This document shows, in pieces, positions 34,229-46,102 of a stretch of 64,000 nucleotides of DNA. Position 1 is the first letter of the stretch, and every line of letters begins with the position of its first letter. The DNA is from an uncultured Sulfitobacter sp. GTDB lineage: Bacteria; Pseudomonadota; Alphaproteobacteria; Rhodobacterales; Rhodobacteraceae. The notes beneath the pieces were generated by a model. That model worked only from the letters and a program-made list of their open reading frames with translations, was not told the DNA's origin and did no database searches. The stretch is taken from positions 558,001-622,000 of the forward strand of contig CANLOQ010000003.1 of assembly GCA_947492925.1 (NCBI GenBank). The letters run 5' to 3'. The translations under genes were made by a program, and so were the position numbers.

Positions 34229-35272
34229 CTAGTACGGCAGCGGATGCGCCCTGTTGACATCATCGAGCGCCTCCAGAACCTCATCACTCAACGTCACCTG
34301 CGACGCGCCTATTGCCGTTTCCAACTGCGCCATCCGCGTCGCCCCAAAGATCACCGATCCCATAAACGGGCGCTGGCAACACCACGCCAAGGCCATCTGC
34401 ACCGGGTCCAGATCATGATCCCGCGCCACCGCCAGATAGGCATCCACCGCCTCAAACGCGCGCGCCGTCTTGCGCCCGCCCAGATCTTCATTCAGTGACA
34501 GCCGCGATCCCTCCGGCACCTTGCCCCCCTGATATTTGCCGGTCAAAAGACCCGTCGCGAGCGGTGAAAATGCAAACATATCAATGCGTTCGTTCACGCA
34601 CGCCTCTGCCACATCCGTATCGGCCATCCGGCACAGCAGCGAATATTCGTTTTGCACCGCGATGGGCCGCGGACCGCCCGTGCGCCGTGCCGCTTCGGCC
34701 CATTGCGTCATGCCCCAGGCGCTTTCATTGCTCAGACCGAAATAGCGGATCGTCCCGCGCTTGACCTCGTCCTGCAACGCACCCATCGCGTCTTCCATAT
34801 GCGCCATCGTATCCGCGCGGTCCTGCCCGCTGGGATCATAGGTCCAGTTTTGCCGGAACATGTAACTGCCCCGGTTGGGCCAGTGAAACTGATATAAATC
34901 AATTACATCCGTCTTCAGCCTGCGCAGTGACCCTTCTACCGTTTCGGCAATCGTGGCCGATGAAATGGGTGCCCCGTCGCGCACATGCGCCATCCCCGCG
35001 CCGGAATGTTTGGTGGCAATCACCACGTCGTTGCGCCGCCCGCTGTGCTCCAGCCACAACCCGATGATCCGCTCGGTGCGGCCCGTCGTCTCGGCGCTGA
35101 CGGGATTGACCGGATACATCTCTGCGGTGTCGATGAAATTAATGCCCGCACCCAGCGCATGATCAATCTGCGCATGGGCTTCCTCTGCCGTGTTCTGCGT
35201 GCCCCAGGTCATTGACCCCAAACACAATTCCGACACCTCCAGCGTGCTGCCGCCCAGCTTGTTCATCTTCAT
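34229..35272 (-). CDS. Aldo/keto reductase (Tas-like)
   Basis: This 347-residue protein has the aldo/keto reductase motifs LGSMTWGTQNT, FIDTAEMYPV (catalytic Asp and Tyr region, about 47-56), VIATKHSG (Lys) and YQFHWPN (His). The region SETTGRTERIIGLWL groups it with the Tas/YghZ-like subfamily, which usually uses NADPH. The substrate is unknown. It is on the same strand as the carnitine operon but separated from it by the twin palindromes. Confidence 0.9.
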   Translation of the reverse strand: MKMNKLGGSTLEVSELCLGSMTWGTQNTAEEAHAQIDHALGAGINFIDTAEMYPVNPVSAETTGRTERIIGLWLEHSGRRNDVVIATKHSGAGMAHVRDGAPISSATIAETVEGSLRRLKTDVIDLYQFHWPNRGSYMFRQNWTYDPSGQDRADTMAHMEDAMGALQDEVKRGTIRYFGLSNESAWGMTQWAEAARRTGGPRPIAVQNEYSLLCRMADTDVAEACVNERIDMFAFSPLATGLLTGKYQGGKVPEGSRLSLNEDLGGRKTARAFEAVDAYLAVARDHDLDPVQMALAWCCQRPFMGSVIFGATRMAQLETAIGASQVTLSDEVLEALDDVNRAHPLPY

Positions 35273-35439
35273 ATCAAACCCTCACTTTGCCGCCAGACTA
35301 GGGCCGCCATCCGCAGGTGCAAGCCCGATTGCCAAGGCCCGCACACCGCGCGCGCCGGTATCTTCGCCCATGCGCCCTATGCGACGCAATCTGTCGACTT
35401 TGTGTTGGACGCGCCCGGCAAATGCGCCTTACTGGCCCC

Positions 35440-36687
35440 ATGCGCCTTATCATTTCCTTCGCCGCCCTGTTCTTGTCCGTCATCCTGCTGCAACTGTCAT
35501 CCGGCGGCGTCGGCCCCATTGATGTGCTGTCAGGTACGGCACTGGGATTTTCACGGCAGGAAATCGGCCTGCTGGGTTCGGCCCATTTTCTTGGCTTTTT
35601 CATCGGATGCTGGTGGGCCCCGCGGCTGATGGGATCCGTCGGGCACAGCCGTGCTTTTGCCGCCTTTACCGCGACGGGCGCCATTGGTCTTCTGGCCCAT
35701 ATGCTGGTGATTGATCCCTACGCCTGGGCGCTGATGCGGGTGGCGTCGGGCCTGTGCGTGGCGGGCTGCTATACCGTGATTGAGGCATGGCTGCAGGCCA
35801 AGGTCACCAACGAAACCCGGGGGCGGACGATGGGTGTCTACCGCGTCGTCGACATGACCGGGAGCCTTGGCGCGCAGCTGATCGTCGGCATTCTCGCGCC
35901 CGCGTCCTACGTGTCGTACAATATCCTCGCCATCGGATGCTGTGCCGCGCTTTTGCCGCTGACGCTGACCACCATCAAACAACCCGAAACCCCCGCGTCA
36001 CCGCGCCTGCGCCCGCGCCTTGCCTTTACCCGCTCACCCCTCGCGGTGGCGGGGGTCATTGTGGCGGCATTGTCCAGCGCGTCGTTCCGCATGGTGGGCC
36101 CGATCTACGGACAGGAAGTCGGGCTGAATGCCGCACAGATCGCTTGGTTTCTGACCGCCTTCGTGCTGGGTGGCGCATTGGCGCAATTGCCCATCGGCTG
36201 GCTGGCGGACAAGTTCGACCGGCGCTGGGTGCTGATCTGGCTGTCCGGTGCCGCCATCCTCAGCTGCGGTGTGACAATGCTCTCCGCCGGAACGGGCACG
36301 CTTGGCATCATGCTCAGCGCGGGACTATTTGGGCTCACGACGTTCCCGATCTATTCGGTGGCCGCCGCCCACGCCCATGACTTTGCCAGCAGCGAAGAAC
36401 GGGTGGAACTGTCGGCCGCGCTGATGTTCTGGTTTGCCACCGGCGCGATCTTTGCCCCTTACGTCGCCTCAGTCCTGATCGAAAATTACGGACCTGCCGC
36501 GCTTTTTGCTATGGTTTCAGTGGGTCACGCGGGCCTTGTGGTCTTTGGTCTGGCCCGGATGCGGGCGCGGCCAACGCAGGCCACGCGCACGCCTTATGTC
36601 TATGCGCCGCGCACCTCTTTCACGATCGGCAGGCTGCTGCGCAAGGACCGCGACGCCAAAGGGCCGCCCGCACCGCAGCGCGATTGA
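35440..36687 (+). CDS. MFS transporter (YcaD/UMF2-like)
   Basis: This 415-residue protein has about 12 hydrophobic segments. It begins MRLIISFAALFLSVILLQLSSGG and has the MFS signature GWLADKFDRRWVLI in the central loop (about 246-259). The pattern GFSRQEIGLLGSAHFLGFFIGCWWAPR is typical of the YcaD-type family. Substrate unknown. The ATG at 35440 is taken because residues upstream are arginine- and cysteine-rich and not membrane-like; an ATG at 35422 is also possible. Confidence 0.87.
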   Translation: MRLIISFAALFLSVILLQLSSGGVGPIDVLSGTALGFSRQEIGLLGSAHFLGFFIGCWWAPRLMGSVGHSRAFAAFTATGAIGLLAHMLVIDPYAWALMRVASGLCVAGCYTVIEAWLQAKVTNETRGRTMGVYRVVDMTGSLGAQLIVGILAPASYVSYNILAIGCCAALLPLTLTTIKQPETPASPRLRPRLAFTRSPLAVAGVIVAALSSASFRMVGPIYGQEVGLNAAQIAWFLTAFVLGGALAQLPIGWLADKFDRRWVLIWLSGAAILSCGVTMLSAGTGTLGIMLSAGLFGLTTFPIYSVAAAHAHDFASSEERVELSAALMFWFATGAIFAPYVASVLIENYGPAALFAMVSVGHAGLVVFGLARMRARPTQATRTPYVYAPRTSFTIGRLLRKDRDAKGPPAPQRD

Positions 36688-36738
36688 TCCCGCGCGGCAA
36701 GCGGTCTATGTCAGGCCCAGCCGCGCAAAGGAATTCTT

Positions 36739-38451
36739 ATGGCCCGCCACCTCATCACGTCTGCCATCCCCTATATCAATGGCATCAAACACCTTGGCAA
36801 TCTGGTGGGCAGCCAGTTGCCCGCCGATCTTTACGCCCGATACCTGCGCGCGCGCGGTCACGAAGTTCTGTTTTTGTGCGCCACGGATGAGCACGGCACG
36901 CCGGCAGAGCTGGCGGCAGCAAAGGCGGGCAAGCCAGTGGCCGACTACTGCGCGGAAATGCATGGGGTGCAGTCAGAAATCGCAGACGGGTTCGGGCTGT
37001 CTTTTGATCACTTCGGGCGCTCATCCTCGGCGCAGAACCACAAGCTGACACAGCACTTTGCGGGCGTGCTGGCCGACCGTGGCCTGATTGAAGAAGTGCA
37101 ACAGCGCCAGATCTATTCCCAGACGGATGGACGGTTCCTGCCCGACCGCTACGTCGAGGGCACCTGCCCGAACTGCGGGTTTGAGGACGCGCGGGGCGAT
37201 CAATGCGACAATTGCACCAAGCAGCTTGATCCCGAAGACCTGATCAACCCGCGCTCTACCGTGTCGGGCGCGACGGACCTTGAGATGCGCGAGACCCGCC
37301 ACCTCATGCTGCGCCAAAGCAAGATGAAGGACCAGCTTGACGGCTGGATTGACGGGCAATCCGACTGGCCCGTGCTCACAACCTCTATCGCGAAAAAGTG
37401 GCTACACGACGGTGACGGTCTGCAGGACCGGGGCATCACCCGCGATCTGGATTGGGGTGTGCCCGTCAAACGCGGACCAGAGGATTGGCCCGGCATGGAA
37501 GGCAAGGTGTTCTATGTCTGGTTTGACGCTCCGATTGAATACATCGCCTGCGCGCAGGAATGGGTGGACGCGGACAAAGGGCAGGACTGGCAGCGCTGGT
37601 GGCGCACAGATCAGGGCGCGCAGGACGTGCGCTATACCCAGTTCATGGGCAAGGACAATGTGCCCTTTCACACGCTCAGTTTTCCCGCCACGATCATGGG
37701 ATCCGGCGAGCCTTGGAAGTTGGTCGATTATATCAAATCTTTCAACTATCTGACCTACGATGGCGGCCAGTTCTCAACCTCGCGCGGGCGCGGGGTGTTC
37801 ATGGATCAGGCGCTGGAAATCCTGCCCGCCGACTACTGGCGCTGGTGGCTGCTTAGCCACGCGCCCGAAACATCGGATGCGGAATTCACCTGGGAGAATT
37901 TCCAGTCATCGGTGAACAAGGACCTGGCGGATGTGCTGGGCAATTTCATCAGCCGGATTACCAAATTCTGCCGCTCCAAGTTCGGGGAAGCGGTGCCAGA
38001 GGCGGGCACTTACGGCGCACCCGAAGCGGCGTTGATTGCCGATATCACCGCCCGGGTAGCACGTTATCAGTCCCACATGGACGCGATTGAGGTGCGCAAG
38101 TCCGCGCAGGAACTGCGCGCGATCTGGGCTGCGGGTAACGAATACCTGCAGGCCGAGGCCCCCTGGACCGCGTTCAAGACGGACCCGAACAAAGCCGCCG
38201 CACAGGTCCGGCTGGCGCTGAACCTCATCCCGCTTTACGCACAGCTTTCCGCGCCCTTTATCCCGACGGCGGCGCAAAGCATGCTGGACGCGATGCGTGT
38301 GACGGATACCGGTTGGCCCGATGATGTGCCTGCGATGCTTGAACAATTGCCCGCTGGACATGCGTTTGACGTGCCGGAGGTGTTGTTCGCCAAAGTCACC
38401 GACGATGACGTGGCCGATTGGTCGGAACGCTTTGCCGGGACGCGCAGCTAG
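36739..38451 (+). CDS. metG: Methionyl-tRNA synthetase
   Basis: This 570-residue class I synthetase charges tRNA-Met. It starts [16 protein letters not shown], with the HIGH motif as HLGN. A zinc knuckle with two CxxC pairs ([17 protein letters not shown], about 138-155) and the KMSKS region in the variant form QFSTSRGRG (about 349-357) are visible. The anticodon-binding helical domain follows. There is no C-terminal EMAP-like tRNA-binding domain. It starts 51 bases after the MFS gene. Confidence 0.96.
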   Translation: MARHLITSAIPYINGIKHLGNLVGSQLPADLYARYLRARGHEVLFLCATDEHGTPAELAAAKAGKPVADYCAEMHGVQSEIADGFGLSFDHFGRSSSAQNHKLTQHFAGVLADRGLIEEVQQRQIYSQTDGRFLPDRYVEGTCPNCGFEDARGDQCDNCTKQLDPEDLINPRSTVSGATDLEMRETRHLMLRQSKMKDQLDGWIDGQSDWPVLTTSIAKKWLHDGDGLQDRGITRDLDWGVPVKRGPEDWPGMEGKVFYVWFDAPIEYIACAQEWVDADKGQDWQRWWRTDQGAQDVRYTQFMGKDNVPFHTLSFPATIMGSGEPWKLVDYIKSFNYLTYDGGQFSTSRGRGVFMDQALEILPADYWRWWLLSHAPETSDAEFTWENFQSSVNKDLADVLGNFISRITKFCRSKFGEAVPEAGTYGAPEAALIADITARVARYQSHMDAIEVRKSAQELRAIWAAGNEYLQAEAPWTAFKTDPNKAAAQVRLALNLIPLYAQLSAPFIPTAAQSMLDAMRVTDTGWPDDVPAMLEQLPAGHAFDVPEVLFAKVTDDDVADWSERFAGTRS

Positions 38452-38478
38452 ATCGTTGCTCTGGCTCCGGTCTCAGCG

Positions 38479-41100
38479 CTAGAATTCCTCCCATCCGTCG
38501 GCATCAGACACGGACTGCAGATCAAGCGCGGCATTGCCATGCGACACGGGCGGGTGCGCCGGGGCTGCCGTGCGCGCCGGTCTTGTGTTGCGTGGCGCGG
38601 TTGGGTGCGCCGTGGCGGCGGGGTGCTGTGCGGCGGCGGTGTCCAGTCTGAACCTTGAGACCGCCTGCACCAATGCGTCCGCCTCTGCTGTCAGCGCGTG
38701 GCTTGCCGCGGTTGTTTCTTCGAACATGGCGGCGTTTTGCTGGGTCACATGGTCCAGCTCGTTCACGGCGGTGTTGATCTCCGCCAGCCCGCTTGATTGC
38801 TCGCGCGCGGATGCCGCGATGTTGGCAACCCGTTCGGAGATGTCGGAAATGGATGACACAATCGCAGCGAGCGATGCGCCGGTGCGGTCCACCAAGTCGA
38901 CACCCTGTTGCACCTGTTCCCCGCTGGAACTGATCAGGGCGTTGATTTCACGGGCGGCATCCGAAGACCGCTGCGCAAGGGCGCGCACCTCGGTGGCCAC
39001 CACGGCAAAACCGCGTCCCGCTTCGCCCGCGCGCGCCGCTTCAACACCTGCGTTGAGGGCCAGCAGATTGGTCTGAAAGGCAATATCGTCGATCACGCTG
39101 GTGATCTTGGAAATTTCCTGTGACGACGTTTTGATCCCGTCCATTGCGGCAATCGCCTGACGCGCCACCTCGCCGCCCTGTTCGGCGTTCTGCTGGGCTT
39201 CTGCGGACATGGTGCTGGCATCGTCCGCCCCTTCAGCCGCTGACCTGACGGATGCCGTCAGCTCATCCAGCGCCGCTGCCGTTTCCTCCAGCGTTGCGGC
39301 CTGCTTTTCCGTTCGCCGTGAAAGATCATCGGCCGCCGATGTGATCTCGGCGGTTTCGTTTCGGATGGAATCGGAATTGTGCATCACCGCGGAAATCGTG
39401 TCGCGCAGCGACGTTACCGTCGCGTTGAAATCACCGCGCAACTGCTCATAAGTGCCCGGAAAATCCTCCGTGATGTCAGAGTGCAATTTTCCTTCCGCCA
39501 GCTTGTTCAGATGGATGCTCAACAATTGCACAACGCGGCTTTGCTCTGCTTCGGCGCGGCGGCGGTCCTCTTCGGTGCGCTCCAGCGCTTCAGCCTGTTC
39601 GGTCAGATTGTTGCCAATGAACATGACCCGTTCGGGGGTGCCATCGGGGTCGGTGATCACGGTAAAGTTGCCATTGACGATAAAGGTCTTGTCGGCATGG
39701 ATGCTGTAGGCCTTGTATTGCCCGGGCGGAATGTCCCCGGCAAAGGCGGCCCGGGCAAATTTTTCGCCGTCCGGATCACCCTCCAGATTGCCCGCAAACA
39801 TCCGTTTGAGCGAACAGACTGATGTGTCCTCTGCCTTTCCGTTGATCATTTTCAACAGGTTTTCATTGGCACCCGAGACGGCACCATCCTTTGAGAATTC
39901 AATCACCGCCTGACCCGAATTAATCGCGCCGATCATCGCCGCATTGCGTTCTGCGCGCGTGCGGTCCGCCCATTCGATCACGCCGCCAAAGATTTCACCG
40001 TCAGCGTCATGTGCCGCATTCACGGTAATGCGCAGGCTGCGCGCGCCTACACGGACGACAAAACAGCGTGGTTCAGACCCGGTATCAACCGCTCCGGTCT
40101 GGGACAGGACATCCTGCAACACCGGGCGCAGGCGGGCAAAGCTGTTCGTGTTTGACCCGGTCAGGGTCTCGGCCAGATCTGGCCAAAGCGCCCTCAGATC
40201 TGTCAAAACTTCCGAAATCATGGCCTGACAGGCCGGGTTGGTGTACATCACCTCCCCTTCGCGGTTGACCAGCATCATGGCAGCGGATGACCCTTCAAAG
40301 GCTGCACTTTTGTACGTGGCGTTGACCTGCGCCTCTTTTGCCTCTGCCAGCGCATTGCGAAACTGATCCAGCCGGCGCGCCATAACGCCGATCTCATCGC
40401 CGCGCCGTGTGTAGGGGATCTTGCGATCATATTCCTCTTTGGCGACGGCATGCATCGCGCGTTCGATGCGAACCAACGGGCGCAGCATCCGTGTTCTAAG
40501 GTAATATCCAGCCATCAGCAGCGCAGTTGCAAAGACCGCCAGCCCCGTCAGCAGCTTGATCCGGGTTTCCGCCCACAACACCGCAAAGGCCGGTGCAAGG
40601 CTCCACCGCGTGACCACAACGCCCACCGCATCATTGCCGGTGCCGTAGTGTGACAGCATCGCCGCACTAAGCCCGTCGTCGGAAAATACCATCCGCTGGC
40701 TTTCGATCGCCTGTGCCGCGAGGGTCTGGGCCTGCGGGTCGGACAAAGCGGTGTCCGCCGTGTCTTTTCGGGAGGACGCAACGATTTCACCCGCGTTATT
40801 GAGGACAAACGACTGTGCCAGCGCCGCGCCCGCGGTTTCCATCGCGGCCGCAACTGAGCTTTCGATTGCGTCAAGATTGCCGAACTTGATCGCACCGCCC
40901 AGCTGACCCGCAAGCAGTTCGGTCACTTCTGCTGCGCGCTGCCGAATGGTGTCTTCGGCGTGCCGCTGGGACTGAGAGAAGGATTGAAACTGGAACACAG
41001 CAACCACCGCCAGAATGCATAAGGCCACCATCAGCGTACATTTGAAGAAAAGCCCGCGCAGGGGCGGAACCCGATTGCTGATCGGTTTGGGTGAGGACAT
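38479..41100 (-). CDS. Methyl-accepting chemotaxis protein with PAS domains
   Basis: This 873-residue receptor has a first membrane segment ([20 protein letters not shown], about 17-36), a periplasmic sensor region, and a second span (about 173-192). A HAMP domain follows ([21 protein letters not shown]), then PAS-type domains (about 265-500), and the highly conserved signalling hairpin [39 protein letters not shown]. The last five residues, GWEEF, resemble the CheR/CheB docking tail NWETF. The ATG at 41100 has AAGGAAA upstream. A CtrA-like box lies 65-80 bases ahead. The ligand is unknown. Confidence 0.95.
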   Translation of the reverse strand: MSSPKPISNRVPPLRGLFFKCTLMVALCILAVVAVFQFQSFSQSQRHAEDTIRQRAAEVTELLAGQLGGAIKFGNLDAIESSVAAAMETAGAALAQSFVLNNAGEIVASSRKDTADTALSDPQAQTLAAQAIESQRMVFSDDGLSAAMLSHYGTGNDAVGVVVTRWSLAPAFAVLWAETRIKLLTGLAVFATALLMAGYYLRTRMLRPLVRIERAMHAVAKEEYDRKIPYTRRGDEIGVMARRLDQFRNALAEAKEAQVNATYKSAAFEGSSAAMMLVNREGEVMYTNPACQAMISEVLTDLRALWPDLAETLTGSNTNSFARLRPVLQDVLSQTGAVDTGSEPRCFVVRVGARSLRITVNAAHDADGEIFGGVIEWADRTRAERNAAMIGAINSGQAVIEFSKDGAVSGANENLLKMINGKAEDTSVCSLKRMFAGNLEGDPDGEKFARAAFAGDIPPGQYKAYSIHADKTFIVNGNFTVITDPDGTPERVMFIGNNLTEQAEALERTEEDRRRAEAEQSRVVQLLSIHLNKLAEGKLHSDITEDFPGTYEQLRGDFNATVTSLRDTISAVMHNSDSIRNETAEITSAADDLSRRTEKQAATLEETAAALDELTASVRSAAEGADDASTMSAEAQQNAEQGGEVARQAIAAMDGIKTSSQEISKITSVIDDIAFQTNLLALNAGVEAARAGEAGRGFAVVATEVRALAQRSSDAAREINALISSSGEQVQQGVDLVDRTGASLAAIVSSISDISERVANIAASAREQSSGLAEINTAVNELDHVTQQNAAMFEETTAASHALTAEADALVQAVSRFRLDTAAAQHPAATAHPTAPRNTRPARTAAPAHPPVSHGNAALDLQSVSDADGWEEF

Positions 41101-41164
41101 GGCGGTTTCCTTTGCACGGCGACGCGAAAGTGCTGTCATTGCGCGCTATCTAAAGGCCCAGTCC

Positions 41165-41180
41165 TTACAAGCCGATTAAC
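41165..41180. promoter_or_regulatory. CtrA-like box upstream of the chemoreceptor
   Basis: TTAC-N7-TTAAC, one mismatch from the CtrA consensus TTAA-N7-TTAAC, in the promoter region of the chemoreceptor gene. CtrA controls chemotaxis and motility genes in Rhodobacterales, so the position makes sense; the match itself could be chance. Confidence 0.35.
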
Positions 41181-41223
41181 GGGTGCTCTGGCTTGTGGTC
41201 TGCGCCCCCTGCTCACCTGCCTC

Positions 41224-42114
41224 TTAGGGATGCGCTGCCGCGCGCACCTGCTCGGCCAGCTCTGCAAACGCTTCGCTCAGCGGGTTCGACCTGCGCCAGA
41301 CCATGCCGACCGTGCGCCCGGGCTGCGGATCAGCGAAGGCGGCGCAGGTGACGCGCGCGGATCGGGTTTCCACCTCAACCGCCATTTCAGGGATCAACGT
41401 CACGCCGATGCCGGCACCCACCATCTGCACCAGCGTCGACAAAGAGCTTCCGTCCAGCCCGTCCCGCGGCACCGCAGAAGGCGCGTGACAGAAATTGAGC
41501 GTCTGGTCGCGAAAACAATGCCCTTCCTCCAGCAATAGCAGGCGCATCTCGCGCAGGTCCTCGGCGCGCGGCACCGGTGTGTCACGTTGATCGTCTTGCC
41601 GCACCAGGACAAAATTTTCGTGAAAAAGCGGCAGTTCCGCCAGTGCCGGTTCTGACACGGGCAAGGCGACGATGGCCGTGTCCAGACGCCCTTGCAGCAG
41701 TTCCTGCACCAGACGTGGCGTCAGGGTTTCGCGGATGTGCAGGTCAAGCGCCGGATGGCTTTGGTCCAGCCGCCCGATCAGGCGGGGCAGCAGATAGGGG
41801 GCAATTGTGGGGATCACGCCCAACCGAAAACGTCCCGTCAGCGGCCCCTGAGCGGCACGGGCGAAATCATCAAGTTCATCCACACGGGCCAGAATTTCGC
41901 GCACACGCAAAGCAAAATCCGCACCGAAGGGCGTCAACCGTACCTGCCGGGCGCTGCGCTCAAAAAGCTGTTTGCCCAGCGCCTGCTCCAGTTCCTTGAT
42001 CTGCACAGACAAGGCAGGCTGCGACACCGCACAATATTCAGCCGCGCGCCCGAAGTGCTTTTGCAGCGCCAGCGCCTCAAAATAGCGCAACTGTCTGATT
42101 GTGAAATTTGCCAT
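41224..42114 (-). CDS. oxyR: Hydrogen-peroxide-inducible regulator OxyR
   Basis: This 296-residue LysR-type protein has an N-terminal HTH (FTIRQLRYFEALALQKHFGRAAEYCAVSQPALSVQIKELE) and the OxyR-type sensor segment LLLEEGHCFRDQTLNFCH, with the two redox cysteines C197 and C206 in the expected spacing. It senses H2O2 by disulfide formation and activates defence genes. It is divergent from katG across 95 bases, the classic arrangement. Confidence 0.94.
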   Translation of the reverse strand: MANFTIRQLRYFEALALQKHFGRAAEYCAVSQPALSVQIKELEQALGKQLFERSARQVRLTPFGADFALRVREILARVDELDDFARAAQGPLTGRFRLGVIPTIAPYLLPRLIGRLDQSHPALDLHIRETLTPRLVQELLQGRLDTAIVALPVSEPALAELPLFHENFVLVRQDDQRDTPVPRAEDLREMRLLLLEEGHCFRDQTLNFCHAPSAVPRDGLDGSSLSTLVQMVGAGIGVTLIPEMAVEVETRSARVTCAAFADPQPGRTVGMVWRRSNPLSEAFAELAEQVRAAAHP

Positions 42115-44435
<2,321 letters not shown>

Positions 44436-44460
44436 CGCCACCTTCTGATACCAAATGAAA

Positions 44461-44492
44461 CGGCCCCCCGATGGTATCGGGGGGCCGTTTTT
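44461..44492. terminator. Bidirectional terminator after katG
   Basis: A 12-bp perfect stem CGGCCCCCCGAT / ATCGGGGGGCCG with a short loop, then TTTTTC on the plus strand and TTTCATTT on the minus strand. It serves katG and the convergent oxidase-like gene. Confidence 0.93.
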
Positions 44493-44514
44493 CATTCGGG
44501 CGTGCTCTGGCCGG

Positions 44515-45069
44515 TCAGGGGGCCACCCACGTACCGCGCCAGTCGTCCACCCTGTCAAAAACCGCGCGCCTGTGGCGGCTGTCCAGATGCACAAGGTCAA
44601 TCTGTGCCAGATGACAGACCAGCACCGCAAACCGGTCGCGCAGGGGCGGCTTTTCGTAGGCATAGACATGACCGATGGGCGTGCCCGGTGCAGGCATCGT
44701 GCCGTAAGACACGCGCGAGGCGGCGGGCACCCTGGCCCATGCTGCATCGACCTGCGGACCTGTCAGGATCTCGGTGCGGCCCGTCAGCCTGATCTGAAGG
44801 TCCGCGCGCGGCAACCAGATGTGCAATGCAGCCAGATCATTGGCGCGCAGGGCTGTGATCTTGTCCGTCTGGGTATCGGTGTGCACCTCAAGCGTGCCCG
44901 CGCTTTGGCTGGCCCCGCGCAGGGCAACCGTGCGCGCTTGCGGCACGCCGTCGGGTGAGACCGTGACAAACGTGGGATAGCGCGCGGGCGATTTGGCGTC
45001 GGCGACACCGCGCGCGATATGCTGCCACGCGCCATTCAGAAAGGCGGCCAGATCGTTCAGATCACTCAT
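44515..45069 (-). CDS. Pyridoxamine 5'-phosphate oxidase-family FMN-binding protein
   Basis: This 184-residue protein has the split-barrel flavin fold: PARYPTFVTVSPDGVPQARTVALRGASQSAGTLEVHTDTQTDKITAL. It lacks the C-terminal signature of true PNP oxidase (the usual RLHDR-type end) and ends DDWRGTWVAP, so its substrate is unknown and it may reduce a flavin or cofactor F420-like substrate. It overlaps the AttH-like gene by 8 bases and is the last gene of that operon. Confidence 0.82.
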   Translation of the reverse strand: MSDLNDLAAFLNGAWQHIARGVADAKSPARYPTFVTVSPDGVPQARTVALRGASQSAGTLEVHTDTQTDKITALRANDLAALHIWLPRADLQIRLTGRTEILTGPQVDAAWARVPAASRVSYGTMPAPGTPIGHVYAYEKPPLRDRFAVLVCHLAQIDLVHLDSRHRRAVFDRVDDWRGTWVAP

Positions 45070-46102
45070 ACCCTGTCATCTCCAGATACCCGCGGCCCGT
45101 GTGACTGCCCGTTAAGGTCACCGGCCCTTCCCAATAGGGGATCGCCAGATCCATCCAGGCCGCCGGGTTAAGTGCCTGCACCGTGACGTCCACGCCCTTT
45201 TGCGGCAGTTGAACCTGCCAGGTGGTCGGCACATCGCGGCCTGCAACGGGCGTTTGCCGGACCGGTCGGGCCACGAAAGCCCCGTCGGGATGCGCCGTTG
45301 TTGTACCGTCCGGGGCGATCCATGTTGATGAGCTGTAGCGCGTGCCATCTGTCTGGCGCAGCTGAAAACCCATCAGTTTGTTGCCATCCGCAAAAGACAA
45401 CGAAAACCAATCCCAGCCCGACTGGTTTTCGGACAAAGGTTGTGAAGACCATTCGCGGTCCAGCCATGCCGACCCGGTCACCGGCATGTCGCCGCCGGGC
45501 AGTTTCAACGTGCCCTCAATCCGGTAGAAAGGCTGGGAATAGTAATAGCTTGCCTGCCCCTGCGCCGATTTTACGGAAAAGCCGCTTTCGCCGTGAAACA
45601 CCAAGGGGCCCTGAGCCTCCAGAGACATCTTGTAGGAGAAATCCGGTCCGGCGGCGGTCATGGACAGGGTGTCGAAATCAGGCCCTTCAAGCGACCATTC
45701 ATCGATCCATGCCCGGAAGGGTGCGGCACGCACGCCCGCCTGCCCGATGCCACCCCGGGCAAAGCGTTCGGTGGCAAAGTGGTCCTCCGGAGTGGTCACA
45801 GCGGCGTGGGCAAACCATATCTGAGGCGAACGCCAGCCTTCCCGTTCTTCCGGTGCGAGGGCAGACCGGAAAAGCGTCCATTGCAGCCCGTATTCCCTGC
45901 CGTCCGCCCCGGTCAAATTCGCGGTCAGATACCACCATTCGATCCGGTAATCGGGATGCGCGCCGTGATCCGCCGGAAAGTTGAACACAGGATCGGGTTG
46001 CGGTGTGGAAAAACCCTCCGCGCCGGACCCAAGCCCCGAAAACCCCTGTGCCAGCGCACAAAAGGGCCACAGGCAACAGAACAGAAACACTCTAGCGTTC
46101 AT
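45062..46102 (-). CDS. AttH/CrtC-like lipocalin-fold secreted protein
   Basis: This 346-residue protein starts with a signal peptide (VFLFCCLWPFCALAQG). It then shows the AttH/hydroxyneurosporene-synthase pattern PADHGAHPDYRIEWWYLTANL and GSAWLDREWSSQPLSENQSGWDWFSLSF (about 205-232). It is probably periplasmic. I chose the ATG at 46102, 11 bases inside the permease gene end. It works with the upstream ABC exporter in an AttEFGH-like arrangement; whether it is an enzyme or a lipid-binding protein is unknown. No carotenoid genes are nearby, so carotenoid hydratase activity is unlikely. Confidence 0.87.
   Translation of the reverse strand: MNARVFLFCCLWPFCALAQGFSGLGSGAEGFSTPQPDPVFNFPADHGAHPDYRIEWWYLTANLTGADGREYGLQWTLFRSALAPEEREGWRSPQIWFAHAAVTTPEDHFATERFARGGIGQAGVRAAPFRAWIDEWSLEGPDFDTLSMTAAGPDFSYKMSLEAQGPLVFHGESGFSVKSAQGQASYYYSQPFYRIEGTLKLPGGDMPVTGSAWLDREWSSQPLSENQSGWDWFSLSFADGNKLMGFQLRQTDGTRYSSSTWIAPDGTTTAHPDGAFVARPVRQTPVAGRDVPTTWQVQLPQKGVDVTVQALNPAAWMDLAIPYWEGPVTLTGSHTGRGYLEMTGYE

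Noticed and set aside
45062-46102. Carotenoid 1,2-hydratase in a carotenoid pathway
   Set aside because: No other carotenoid genes nearby and the gene is chained to an ABC exporter, so the AttH-like label is kept.
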